Shown here: positions 51,576 through 59,213 of the stretch, piece by piece
Layout: each line of letters begins with the position of its first letter
Position numbering within the stretch: the first letter of the stretch is position 1
Origin: Lichenicola sp050954785
GTDB lineage: Bacteria > Pseudomonadota > Alphaproteobacteria > Acetobacterales > Acetobacteraceae
Direction: 5' to 3'
Assembly (NCBI GenBank): GCA_050954785.1
Contig: JBPBQO010000093.1
Coordinates: 62,001 to 126,000 of the forward strand
DNA: 64,000 nucleotides
Made by a program: the position numbers and the translations under genes
Notes under the pieces: generated by a model
Database searches by the model: none
Told to the model about the DNA's origin: nothing
What the model saw: only the letters and a program-made list of their open reading frames with translations

Positions 51576-54024
51576 AACGCAGTGCCCGTCCCGGCTCAGC
51601 CCGCGCGACACGCCACGCCTGTCCCAGCACCGTCAGGATCGAAATGGCGAGTGCCGCCACTGTCGCCGCGACGAAGTATCCCGGCGACAGCGCGATCCGT
51701 TGGTCGAAGCCGGCGAGCCAGCCCTGCATCGCCACCCAGGCGATCGGCCATGCGATGACGTTGGCGATCAGCACCGGCCGGATGAACTGCCCGACCAGCA
51801 ACAGCAGCACGTCGCGCGTCGAAGCACCCAGCACCTTGCGAATGCCGATCTCCCTGACCCGCCGCGCGGTATTGAATGATGCGAGCCCATAGAGCCCGAC
51901 ACAGGCAATCGCGATCGCCAGTACGGCACCCGCCGAGAACAGGCGCGCCCGCTGCTGGTCGGGTTGATAGAAGTCCGCGAGCCTCTCGTCCGCGGTCTTG
52001 GCGACGAACGGCGTATCCGGCACCACGCCGCGCCAGGCTGCCTGCAGCCGCCGCATCATCTCGGCACGCGGGACGCCCGCAAACCGGATCGCCGCCTGTG
52101 CAGAGTCAATATCGTGGGTGTCGTAAAGATAGAATTGCGGTGCGACGGGCTCGCGCGGTGACATGAAGCGCACGTCGCCCCTGACGCCGATGACCTCGAG
52201 GGTAACTTTGCCCCGATGGCCATTCCACCCGACCGTCTTGCCTAGCGCATCGCGAGGATCACGAAACCCCAGGATCGCCACGGCACGCTCGTTCAGGATC
52301 GTGCTGAGAATTCGGCCGCCCAGCGGCTGGCCGGCCATGTCGTCCAGCCGATGGGTGTCGTCGAACAGCCGCCCTGCCACGAGATGCGTGCGGTAAGTCC
52401 GGTCGTAATCGCGTCCGATCTTCTCGAAGACGAAGGATGGCGCAGGTCCGACGAGGCCAGGTCTGCCAACGCCCGTCATGTTCGTACTGGCGCTATCGGG
52501 CTCACGATCCGACAGCGTCGCGGCAACGACGCCCGGCACGCGACGCAGCGCGTCCATGATCACGTTCTGCCGGGACAACAACTCGGACGATTGTGTGCCT
52601 TCCACGATGATCAGCCCCTGCCGGTCGAAGCCGCGATCGGCGTTACGCAGAAACGACGCCTGCGCATCGATCACCAGGGTGCAGATCGCGAATGCGATGG
52701 CGCTGACGAACTGCATCAGCACCAGCAGGTTGCGCAGCCGCATGCCGGCGCGCCCTCCGGTCGGGGTGCGTGCCGACGCCAGGACGGAGGCCGGACGGTA
52801 GGCTGCCAGCAGCATGGACGGGTAGATCCCGGCGCCGAGACCGACAACCACCACCAGCAACGCCAGGAGCGGCACAATGCGGCGATAGTCGATCGCCACC
52901 GACCAGCCGCCAAGCGAGTTCAGCAGCGGAATCGCCACCTCCGCCAGAGCCAGCCCGACCAGCGCCGCGAGCGCCACCAGCGCGACCGCTTCGCCCAGGA
53001 ACTGCACCATCAGCATCCGGTGCGTGGCGCCCATCACCTTGCGAAGCGCCACCTCGCGAGCCCGCAGCCCGGAACGTGCGGTTGCCAGGTTGATGTAGTT
53101 GATCGCCGCCATGATCAGCGCAAGCACGCCGACCAGCCCCAGGCTCAACACGATCCGCCGATCGACACCCGGTACGGTCGCGTCAACGAGGACATCATGG
53201 AAATGCGCGTCCGGGAGAGCCACCAGCGACAACGCCAGACGATCCGCGGGATTTGTGCCTATCTTGTCGTCGCCGGCTCCGGCCGCACGACGTGCCACGA
53301 AATCGCGCAGGCTCGCGCCAACCGCAAGCGCATCTGCCCGGTTACGAAAACGCAGGAAGATGCTGCCCGAGGTGCTGCCCCATCGTTGGAACGCGGTCGT
53401 CCCCTCTTCAAGCGCCGGTGTCAGCGGCACCAGCAGGTGAATGACGAGTGTCGTGTCATGCGGGAGATCTTTCAGCACGCCCGAAACCGTATAGCTGCGC
53501 TTCGTTCCCTCGTGATCGATGTCCAGGGTCTTGCCGAAAGCCTGGACCGTGCCGAAATACTTCTTTGCGATACTTTCGGTGATCACGACCGACGTCGGCA
53601 GCGACAGCGCCTGATGGCGCTCACCACTCAGCAGCGGAAGCTCGATCACATCCAGGAAACTAGGATCGACGTAGGTGACCGTTTCGCTGTCGATAGTATG
53701 ACCGACCGACACCGGGTCCGAATTATCCATTGTCCGCGTTCCCGCTTGGATCTGCGGATAATCGGCACGCAGCGGATCGAGTGCCACGAACGTCGCGGTG
53801 GAGAACTCCTGTCGCATCTGGCCGGGTTCGATGCGAATGGTATCGACCCGGTACACGTTCGACGCGTTTGGAATCCACCGGTCGAAGCCGTTCTCGTAGC
53901 CGACCACCAGCGTCAGCACGAGAAACACGGCGATCCCGAAGGCGAGGCCGAACACGTTCAGCGCCGCATACAGGCGGTGGCGCGCTAGCGAGCGGTAGAA
54001 CGTTAGAAGAGCATGGAACAACAT
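51568..54024 (-). CDS. FtsX/MacB-type ABC permease, copy B
   Basis: An 818-aa permease with the same plan as copies A and C. N-terminal helix LYAALNVFGLAFGIAVFLVLTLVVGYENGFDRWIPNASNVYRVD; periplasmic domain; FtsX bundle LALIMAAINYINLATARSGLRAREVALRKVMGATHRMLMVQFLGEAVALVALAALVGLALAEVAIPLL; a mid-protein helix (MRLRNLLVLMQFVSAIAFAICTLVIDAQASFLRN); second periplasmic domain; last FtsX bundle ending ALRYE. Most similar to copy A over its whole length. It has no ATPase domain and so depends on the ATPase upstream. Confidence 0.93.
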   Translation of the reverse strand: MLFHALLTFYRSLARHRLYAALNVFGLAFGIAVFLVLTLVVGYENGFDRWIPNASNVYRVDTIRIEPGQMRQEFSTATFVALDPLRADYPQIQAGTRTMDNSDPVSVGHTIDSETVTYVDPSFLDVIELPLLSGERHQALSLPTSVVITESIAKKYFGTVQAFGKTLDIDHEGTKRSYTVSGVLKDLPHDTTLVIHLLVPLTPALEEGTTAFQRWGSTSGSIFLRFRNRADALAVGASLRDFVARRAAGAGDDKIGTNPADRLALSLVALPDAHFHDVLVDATVPGVDRRIVLSLGLVGVLALIMAAINYINLATARSGLRAREVALRKVMGATHRMLMVQFLGEAVALVALAALVGLALAEVAIPLLNSLGGWSVAIDYRRIVPLLALLVVVVGLGAGIYPSMLLAAYRPASVLASARTPTGGRAGMRLRNLLVLMQFVSAIAFAICTLVIDAQASFLRNADRGFDRQGLIIVEGTQSSELLSRQNVIMDALRRVPGVVAATLSDREPDSASTNMTGVGRPGLVGPAPSFVFEKIGRDYDRTYRTHLVAGRLFDDTHRLDDMAGQPLGGRILSTILNERAVAILGFRDPRDALGKTVGWNGHRGKVTLEVIGVRGDVRFMSPREPVAPQFYLYDTHDIDSAQAAIRFAGVPRAEMMRRLQAAWRGVVPDTPFVAKTADERLADFYQPDQQRARLFSAGAVLAIAIACVGLYGLASFNTARRVREIGIRKVLGASTRDVLLLLVGQFIRPVLIANVIAWPIAWVAMQGWLAGFDQRIALSPGYFVAATVAALAISILTVLGQAWRVARAEPGRALRYE

Positions 54025-54034
54025 CGCGCGTTCT

Positions 54035-54406
54035 TCAGGTTATATGGTGTAAGAAGACGACAGGGCAGCTGACGAGCATCTGGATGCGGCGTCCGGCGCG
54101 GCCCCTGTCCATCGCTTGCGTGCCGGCCTCGATCTGTATGTATTCGGTAGGCAGTGGGTCGAGTGCTGCGAACATCGCGCTGACGTTTTGCTGCCGTGTT
54201 TGCTCGAGCCGGCTCCGAACGCTGTCGACCCGATAAACTTTCGCAGCATCCGGACCCCATCGATCGAAGCCGTCCTCGGAGCGCACTACGAGCGTCAGCG
54301 CGAAAAATGCCGCGATCCCGAAGGCGAGGCCGAACACGTTCAGCGCCACGTACAAACGGCGGCGCGCCAGCGAGCGGTAGAACGTCAGAAAAGCATGGAA
54401 CAACAT
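54035..54406 (-). pseudogene. Truncated permease copy fused to an ATPase-tail remnant
   Basis: A 123-codon frame. Residues 1-97 (MLFHAFLTFYRSLARRRLYV, then ALNVFGLAFGIAAFFALTLV, ending GTQAMDR) match the first 97 residues of permeases A and B. The next residues, GRAGRRIQMLVSCPVVFLHHIT, do not match the permease but follow the ATPase C terminus (LARRRIEMLDGRVVVSVHNAI). An internal deletion has joined the start of a permease to the ATPase-like scar that precedes copy B. The N-terminal helix is intact, so a short membrane peptide could still be made. A ribosome site (GGAACGCG) resembles that of the full copies. Confidence 0.75.
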
Positions 54407-54418
54407 CGCGCGTTCCTT

Positions 54419-54577
54419 TCAGATCGTGCTGTGCGTGAAGATGAGGGCGCGCCCAGCAAGCATCTCGATGCGGCGCCGGTCGGGATCCGCATGATTCCGC
54501 AAGCGGGCTGCTACGAGGTCCGTGGTCTCGCGCGCGACCGCCTGTAGCCTGATTGCAAACATCGTGACGCTATTCAT
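54419..54577 (-). CDS. 52-codon junction ORF 1 after permease A
   Basis: The ATG overlaps the stop of permease A by the same 8-nt arrangement as TolC on copy C. The product reads MNSVTMFAIRLQAVARETTD, then LVAARLRNHADPDRRRIEML and AGRALIFTHSTI. The first part follows the start of TolC. The second follows the ATPase C terminus (SHADLARRRIEMLDGRVVVSVHNAI), more closely than in junction ORF 2. Both junction ORFs are 52 codons and open. Probable duplication scar, with a possible role in translational coupling. Confidence 0.55.
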   Translation of the reverse strand: MNSVTMFAIRLQAVARETTDLVAARLRNHADPDRRRIEMLAGRALIFTHSTI

Positions 54578-57026
54578 AACGCAACGCCCGTCCCGGCTCG
54601 GCCCGCGCGACGCGCCACGCTTGTCCGAGCACTGTCAGGATCGAGATAGCGAGTGCCGCGACAGTCGCCGCGACGAAGTATCCCGGCGACAGCGCGATCC
54701 GCTGGTCGAAGCCGGCGAGCCAGCCGCGCATCGCCACCCAGGCGATCGGCCATGCGATGACATTGGCGATCAGCACCGGCCGGATGAACTGTCCGACCAG
54801 CAACAGCAGCACGTCGTGCGTCGAAGCCCCCAGCACCTTGCGTATGCCGATCTCCCTGACCCGACGCGCGGTATTGAACGACGCAAGTCCATAGAGCCCG
54901 ACACAGGCAATCGCGATTGCCAGCACGGCACCCGCCGAGAACAGGCGCGCCCGCTGCTGGTCCGGCTGATAGAAGTCCGCAAGCCTCTCGTCCGCGGTCT
55001 TGGCGACGAACGGGGTAGCAGGCACCACGCTCCGCCACGCTGCCTGTAACCGCCGCATCATCTCGGCACGTGGGACACCGGAAAACCGGATCGCCGCCTG
55101 TGCATTCTCGATACCGTGCGTGTTATAGATATAGAATTGCGGTGCGACGGGCTCGCGCGGAGACATGAAGCGCACGTCGGCCTTCACGCCGATGATCTCG
55201 AGAGTGACTTTCCCCTGTCCGCCATCGAAGCTGAATGTCTGGCCTATCGCTGCATGCGCATTGCGAAATTCAAGGATCGCCACAGCGCTCTCGTTCAGCA
55301 GCGTGCTGGCGGTTCGCCCGGTCGTTGGTGGCCCGGCCAGCTCGTCCCGCCGATGGGCATCGTCGAATAGCCGCCCTGCCACGAGACGCGTGACGTAGGT
55401 TCGGTCGTAGTCGCGTCCGATCGTCTCGAAGACCAAGTCCGGCGCAGGCCCGACGAGGCCAGGCCTGTTAACGTCCGTCACGGTCGTACTGTTGCTGTCA
55501 GGCTCGCGATCCGACAGCGTCGCCGCAACGACGCCCGGCACGCGACGCAACGCATCCAGGATCACGTTCTGCCGGGACAGCAACTCGGGCAACTGTGTGC
55601 TCTGAACTATGATCAGCCCCTGCCGGTCGAAGCCGCGATCGGCGTTACGCAGGAATGACGCCTGCGCGTCGATCACCAAGGTGCAGATCGCGAATGCGAT
55701 GGCGGCGACGAACTGCACCAGCACGAGCAGGTTGCGCAGCCGGATGCCGGCGCGTCCTCCTGTCGGGGTTCGCGCCGACGCCAGCACGGCTGCCGGACGG
55801 TAAGCTGCCAGCAGCATGGACGGGTAGATCCCGGCGCCAAGACCGACAACCACGACCAGCAACGCCAGGAGCCGCACGATGCGGCGATAATCGATCGCCA
55901 CCGACCAGCCGCCAGCCGAGTTCAGTAGCGGGATCGCGCCTTCTGCCAGGGCCAGCCCGACCAATGCCGCCAGCGCCACCAGCGCCACGGCTTCGCCCAG
56001 GAACTGTACCATCAGCATCCGGCGCGTAGCGCCCATCACCTTGCGAAGCGCTACCTCGCGAGCCCGTAGTCCCGACCGTGCGGTAGCCAGGTTGATGTAG
56101 TTGATCGACGCCATGATCAGCGCCAGCACGCCGACCAGCCCCAGGCTCAGCACGATACGCCGATCGACACCGGGAATAGCAGCATGCACAAGGACATCAT
56201 GGAAGTGTGCGTCCGGCAGTGCCACGAGCGACAACGCATAATAGTCTTCGGGATGCAGTCCTTCCTTGTCATCGCCGGTGCCGGCCGCTCGACGCGAGAC
56301 GAAATCGCGCAGGTTTGCGGCAACGGCATGCGCATCCGCCTGATCACGGAAATGCAGGAAGATGCGGCCTGCGGTGCTGCCCCATCGTTGAAACGCAGTC
56401 ACCCCCTCTTCGAGCGTCGGCGTCAGCGGCACCAGCAGATGAATGACGAGTGTCGTGTCGTGTGGAAGATCCTTTAGAATGCCGGATATAGTATAACTGC
56501 GCCTCATCCCGGCATGATTGATGTCCAGGGTCTTGCCGAGAGCCTGAGTAGAGCCGAAATACTTCAACGCGATGCTCTCGGTAATCACAATCGATGTCGG
56601 CAGCGACAGTGCCTGATGACGCTCGCCGCTCAGCAGCGGAAGCTCGATCACATCGAGGAAGTTGGGATCGACGTAGGTGACCGTTTCGCTGTCGATGGTA
56701 TGGCCGACCGAAACCGGATCTGACCTGTCCATGGCGCGTGTCCCTGCCAGAATCTGCGGGTAGTCGGAACGTAGCGGGTCGAGCGCAACAAAGGTCGTGC
56801 CGGCATCTTCCTGTCGCACCTGACCAGGTGCAAAACGGATAGTATCGACTCGATACACGTTCGACGCATCCGGAATCCACCGGTCGAAGCCGTTCTCATA
56901 CCGCACCACCAGCGTCAGCACGAGAAACACCGCAATCCCCAAGGCGAGGCCGAACACGTTCAGCGCCGCGTACAGACGGTGGCGGGCCAGCGACCGGTAG
57001 AACGTCAGCAGCGCATGAACCAGCAT
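54570..57026 (-). CDS. FtsX/MacB-type ABC permease, copy A
   Basis: An 818-aa permease, the copy directly after the ATPase gene. It begins MLVHALLTFYRSLARHRLYAALNVFGLALGIAVFLVLTLVVRYENGFDRWIPDASNVYRVD and carries the two FtsX bundles (LALIMASINYINLATARSGLRAREVALRKVMGATRRMLMVQFLGEAV, and LFSAGAVLAIAIACVGLYGLASFNTARRVREIGIRKVLGASTHDVLLLLVG). It starts 11 bp after the ATPase stop. In MacB-like or LolCE-like systems such permeases transmit ATPase motion to the periplasm to pull a substrate into a TolC duct. The substrate is unknown. Confidence 0.93.
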   Translation of the reverse strand: MLVHALLTFYRSLARHRLYAALNVFGLALGIAVFLVLTLVVRYENGFDRWIPDASNVYRVDTIRFAPGQVRQEDAGTTFVALDPLRSDYPQILAGTRAMDRSDPVSVGHTIDSETVTYVDPNFLDVIELPLLSGERHQALSLPTSIVITESIALKYFGSTQALGKTLDINHAGMRRSYTISGILKDLPHDTTLVIHLLVPLTPTLEEGVTAFQRWGSTAGRIFLHFRDQADAHAVAANLRDFVSRRAAGTGDDKEGLHPEDYYALSLVALPDAHFHDVLVHAAIPGVDRRIVLSLGLVGVLALIMASINYINLATARSGLRAREVALRKVMGATRRMLMVQFLGEAVALVALAALVGLALAEGAIPLLNSAGGWSVAIDYRRIVRLLALLVVVVGLGAGIYPSMLLAAYRPAAVLASARTPTGGRAGIRLRNLLVLVQFVAAIAFAICTLVIDAQASFLRNADRGFDRQGLIIVQSTQLPELLSRQNVILDALRRVPGVVAATLSDREPDSNSTTVTDVNRPGLVGPAPDLVFETIGRDYDRTYVTRLVAGRLFDDAHRRDELAGPPTTGRTASTLLNESAVAILEFRNAHAAIGQTFSFDGGQGKVTLEIIGVKADVRFMSPREPVAPQFYIYNTHGIENAQAAIRFSGVPRAEMMRRLQAAWRSVVPATPFVAKTADERLADFYQPDQQRARLFSAGAVLAIAIACVGLYGLASFNTARRVREIGIRKVLGASTHDVLLLLVGQFIRPVLIANVIAWPIAWVAMRGWLAGFDQRIALSPGYFVAATVAALAISILTVLGQAWRVARAEPGRALRYE

Positions 57027-57037
57027 CGTGCCCTCGC

Positions 57038-57718
57038 TCAGATCGCGTTGTGCACGGACACCACGACACGCCCATCCAGCATCTCGATACGCCGCCGGGC
57101 GAGATCGGCATGGCTCGGCGAATGCGTCACCATGACGATGGTGGCGCCATCCGCATTCAGCGCCGACAGGATCTCCATCACCTGCGCGCCGTTCTCGCTA
57201 TCGAGATTACCCGTAGGCTCATCTGCAAGAATCAACGCCGGGTTGCCGACGATCGCCCGCGCGATCGCTGCACGCTGCTGCTGCCCGCCCGACAACTGGT
57301 GTGGATAATGCCGTGCCCGATGCGCGATACCGACCCGGTCCATCGCCGCCGCGACCCGCGTCCGGCGATCCCGCGCCGGCACCTTGCGATAGATCAGCCC
57401 GAGCTCGACATTCTCCTCGATGGTAAGCTCGTCGATCAGGTTGAAGCTCTGGAATACGTAGCCCAGATTATCGCGCCGGAACGCCGCCAACGCCGCTTCC
57501 GGCAGTTCGGTCACTTCGGCCTGTTCGAACCGATACAGCCCACTGCTGGGCCGGTCGATCGTGCCGAGAATATTCAGCAACGTCGATTTTCCGCAGCCGC
57601 TGGGCCCCATGATCGCGACGAACTCGCCTTTCTCGATCACCAGGTCGATCGATTTCAGTGCGGTCGTTTCGATTTCGTCGGACCGGTAGAAGCGATGGAT
57701 ATTGGACAGCGTAATCAT
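57038..57718 (-). CDS. ABC transporter ATPase (MacB/LolD-like)
   Basis: A 226-aa ATPase. It has MITLSNIHRFYRSDEIETTALKSIDLVIEKGEFVAIMGPSGCGKST (Walker A at residues 38-46), YVFQSFNLIDELTIEENVELGLIYRKV, HQLSGGQQQRAAIARAIVGNPALILADEPTGNLDS and IVMVTHSPSHADLARRRIEMLDG. This is the LolD/MacB/FtsE group that drives FtsX-type permeases. AAAGGA lies before the ATG at 57718. It is the only ATPase for the three permease copies. Its 3' end is the sequence that recurs, degraded, at each junction downstream. Confidence 0.96.
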   Translation of the reverse strand: MITLSNIHRFYRSDEIETTALKSIDLVIEKGEFVAIMGPSGCGKSTLLNILGTIDRPSSGLYRFEQAEVTELPEAALAAFRRDNLGYVFQSFNLIDELTIEENVELGLIYRKVPARDRRTRVAAAMDRVGIAHRARHYPHQLSGGQQQRAAIARAIVGNPALILADEPTGNLDSENGAQVMEILSALNADGATIVMVTHSPSHADLARRRIEMLDGRVVVSVHNAI

Positions 57719-57728
57719 GACCGGTCCT

Positions 57729-59084
57729 TTAATTGACGAGCAGACGGGAAAAATTCTGGAAGCGTGCGTAGGACGAGGTGACCACCCGCTCGCCCGCCGA
57801 CAGACCGGACATGATCTCGACCTGCTCCGGATTGCGCCGGCCGGACACGATGGCGCGCCGCACCGCATGATGGCCGCCGGCGTCGAGCACGAACACGAAG
57901 CTGCCGCCGCTTCCTTCCAGCCACGGCCCGGCCGGCAACACCAGGGCCGGATGGGTCTGGCCGAGCGTGATCCGGATCTCGACGCTCTCGCCGCGACGCA
58001 GACCAGCCGGCGCCGACCCTGTAAAAATCAGCTCGGACCGAAACTGCCCATTGCTGACCTGCGGTTTTACGCGGGACACCGCAAGCCGGACGTCGGTTCC
58101 GTCGAAGTCGGCGCTCGCGTGCTCGCCTTCGGCTACCCGTCCAAGATAGAACTCGTCGATGTCGGCATCGAGGCGATACGCACCCTCGCTGTCGATCTGG
58201 CCGATCTGGTCGCCCTGCTTCAGGCTTTGCCCCGGCTGCATCAGAAAGTCGGTCAGGCGGCCATCGACCGGCGCGCGCAGGACCAGCGCATCGAGACTGC
58301 TCTCGACCTCGTCGAGATTGCTTTTCAGCCGTGCGGTGGTCTGGTCGATCTCGTTCGCCTGACGTTCGGACACCGCCTTGTCGCGTATGCGGGCCAGCCG
58401 CAACGTCGACACGCGCGTCGTATAATAGTGCGTCTCATCCTCGAAGCTCTTGACGCTGGCATCGGACTCGAAGCCCTGCTCATGCAGGTGGCGGCGGATA
58501 TCCAGGTCGCGTTCGGCCTTCAGCAGATTGTAGCTCGCCTCGGCGATCGCATTGTCCTGGGTGGTCAGGTTCTGCTGCAGCGACAGGCGCTGTGCACTGA
58601 TCTGCCCAAGCTGCCCGGCGATCGCCGCACCCCGGGATGTCACGTCGAGCCGAAGCTGCGGGTTGGACAGGGTCGCCAGCATGTCGCCGGCCTTTACCGA
58701 TGCGCCGTCCAGCACCGCCACGCGCGCCACCGTGCCGCCTTCGACCGCGCCGACAAACACCGTGCGCAACGGCGCCACCGTGGCCCGCACCGGCAGGTAG
58801 TCCTGAAATGGCGCTTCCTGCGCGGAAGCGGTGGTGATCTCGTCGGCCGACACCAACAGGGTCCCTGATGCCGGAACCAGTTCGAATGCCGCCGCCGCGA
58901 CGCAGATCCCGAGCCCGGCGGCACCGATGGGCAGCCACCGGCGCAGCGTCCGCCAGCGCGACGTCGCGATGCGCCTGTCCATCGAGACGCCCGGCACGGG
59001 CGGCCGTCCGGCCGACGAGATGCCCGGGGAGGGTGGTCGGTCGACGGTCAATTCGGCTTCTGTGTGCGATCGTGGATCAGACAT
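57729..59084 (-). CDS. HlyD/MacA-type periplasmic adaptor protein
   Basis: A 451-aa membrane fusion protein. One N-terminal transmembrane helix (about 50-68, LPIGAAGLGICVAAAAFELVPA) is preceded by a 45-residue cytoplasmic Pro-rich tail. The lipoyl-like domain has PVRATVAPLRTVFVGAVEGGTVARVAVLDGASVKAGDMLATL and APVDGRLTDFLMQPGQSLKQGDQIGQI; long helices lie between. The beta-barrel region follows with GLRRGESVEIRITLGQ and SGLSAGERVVTSSYARFQNF. First gene of the efflux operon; the ATPase begins 11 bp downstream. It links permease and TolC. Confidence 0.93.
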   Translation of the reverse strand: MSDPRSHTEAELTVDRPPSPGISSAGRPPVPGVSMDRRIATSRWRTLRRWLPIGAAGLGICVAAAAFELVPASGTLLVSADEITTASAQEAPFQDYLPVRATVAPLRTVFVGAVEGGTVARVAVLDGASVKAGDMLATLSNPQLRLDVTSRGAAIAGQLGQISAQRLSLQQNLTTQDNAIAEASYNLLKAERDLDIRRHLHEQGFESDASVKSFEDETHYYTTRVSTLRLARIRDKAVSERQANEIDQTTARLKSNLDEVESSLDALVLRAPVDGRLTDFLMQPGQSLKQGDQIGQIDSEGAYRLDADIDEFYLGRVAEGEHASADFDGTDVRLAVSRVKPQVSNGQFRSELIFTGSAPAGLRRGESVEIRITLGQTHPALVLPAGPWLEGSGGSFVFVLDAGGHHAVRRAIVSGRRNPEQVEIMSGLSAGERVVTSSYARFQNFSRLLVN

Positions 59085-59213
59085 GGCAAACTCGTTTCAC
59101 TTGAGCGAGTGTAAGCCCTGCAATCGTTCGAGCTAACTCATTGCAATAATGAGTATTTCGAACAACCTGGCGCCGCATCTGTCCGCCCTCGAACGGAGTG
59201 TTCGTTTCCGAAC
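59085..59213. promoter_or_regulatory. Divergent control region with repeated CGAAC half-sites
   Basis: GTTCG or CGAAC occurs at 59126-59130, 59159-59163, 59190-59194, 59200-59204 and 59209-59213. The last three alternate in orientation at about 10-bp steps and the last abuts the ATG of the response-regulator gene. A separate palindrome CTCATT-GCAAT-AATGAG lies at 59137-59153. No sigma-54 -24/-12 promoter (GG-N10-GC in a TGGCA context) is evident towards either gene. These are candidate binding sites for the adjacent response regulator. Confidence 0.55.

Noticed and set aside
52351..53988. A 545-codon open frame on the + strand, with similar ones at 47626-49026 and 49526-50767
   Set aside because: These are antisense shadows of the permease and TolC genes, which carry clear family motifs on the other strand.
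59085..59213. Sigma-54 promoter for the efflux operon
   Set aside because: TGGCGC at 59168-59173 lacks the GC element at the required distance, and the regulator has no GAFTGA loop.
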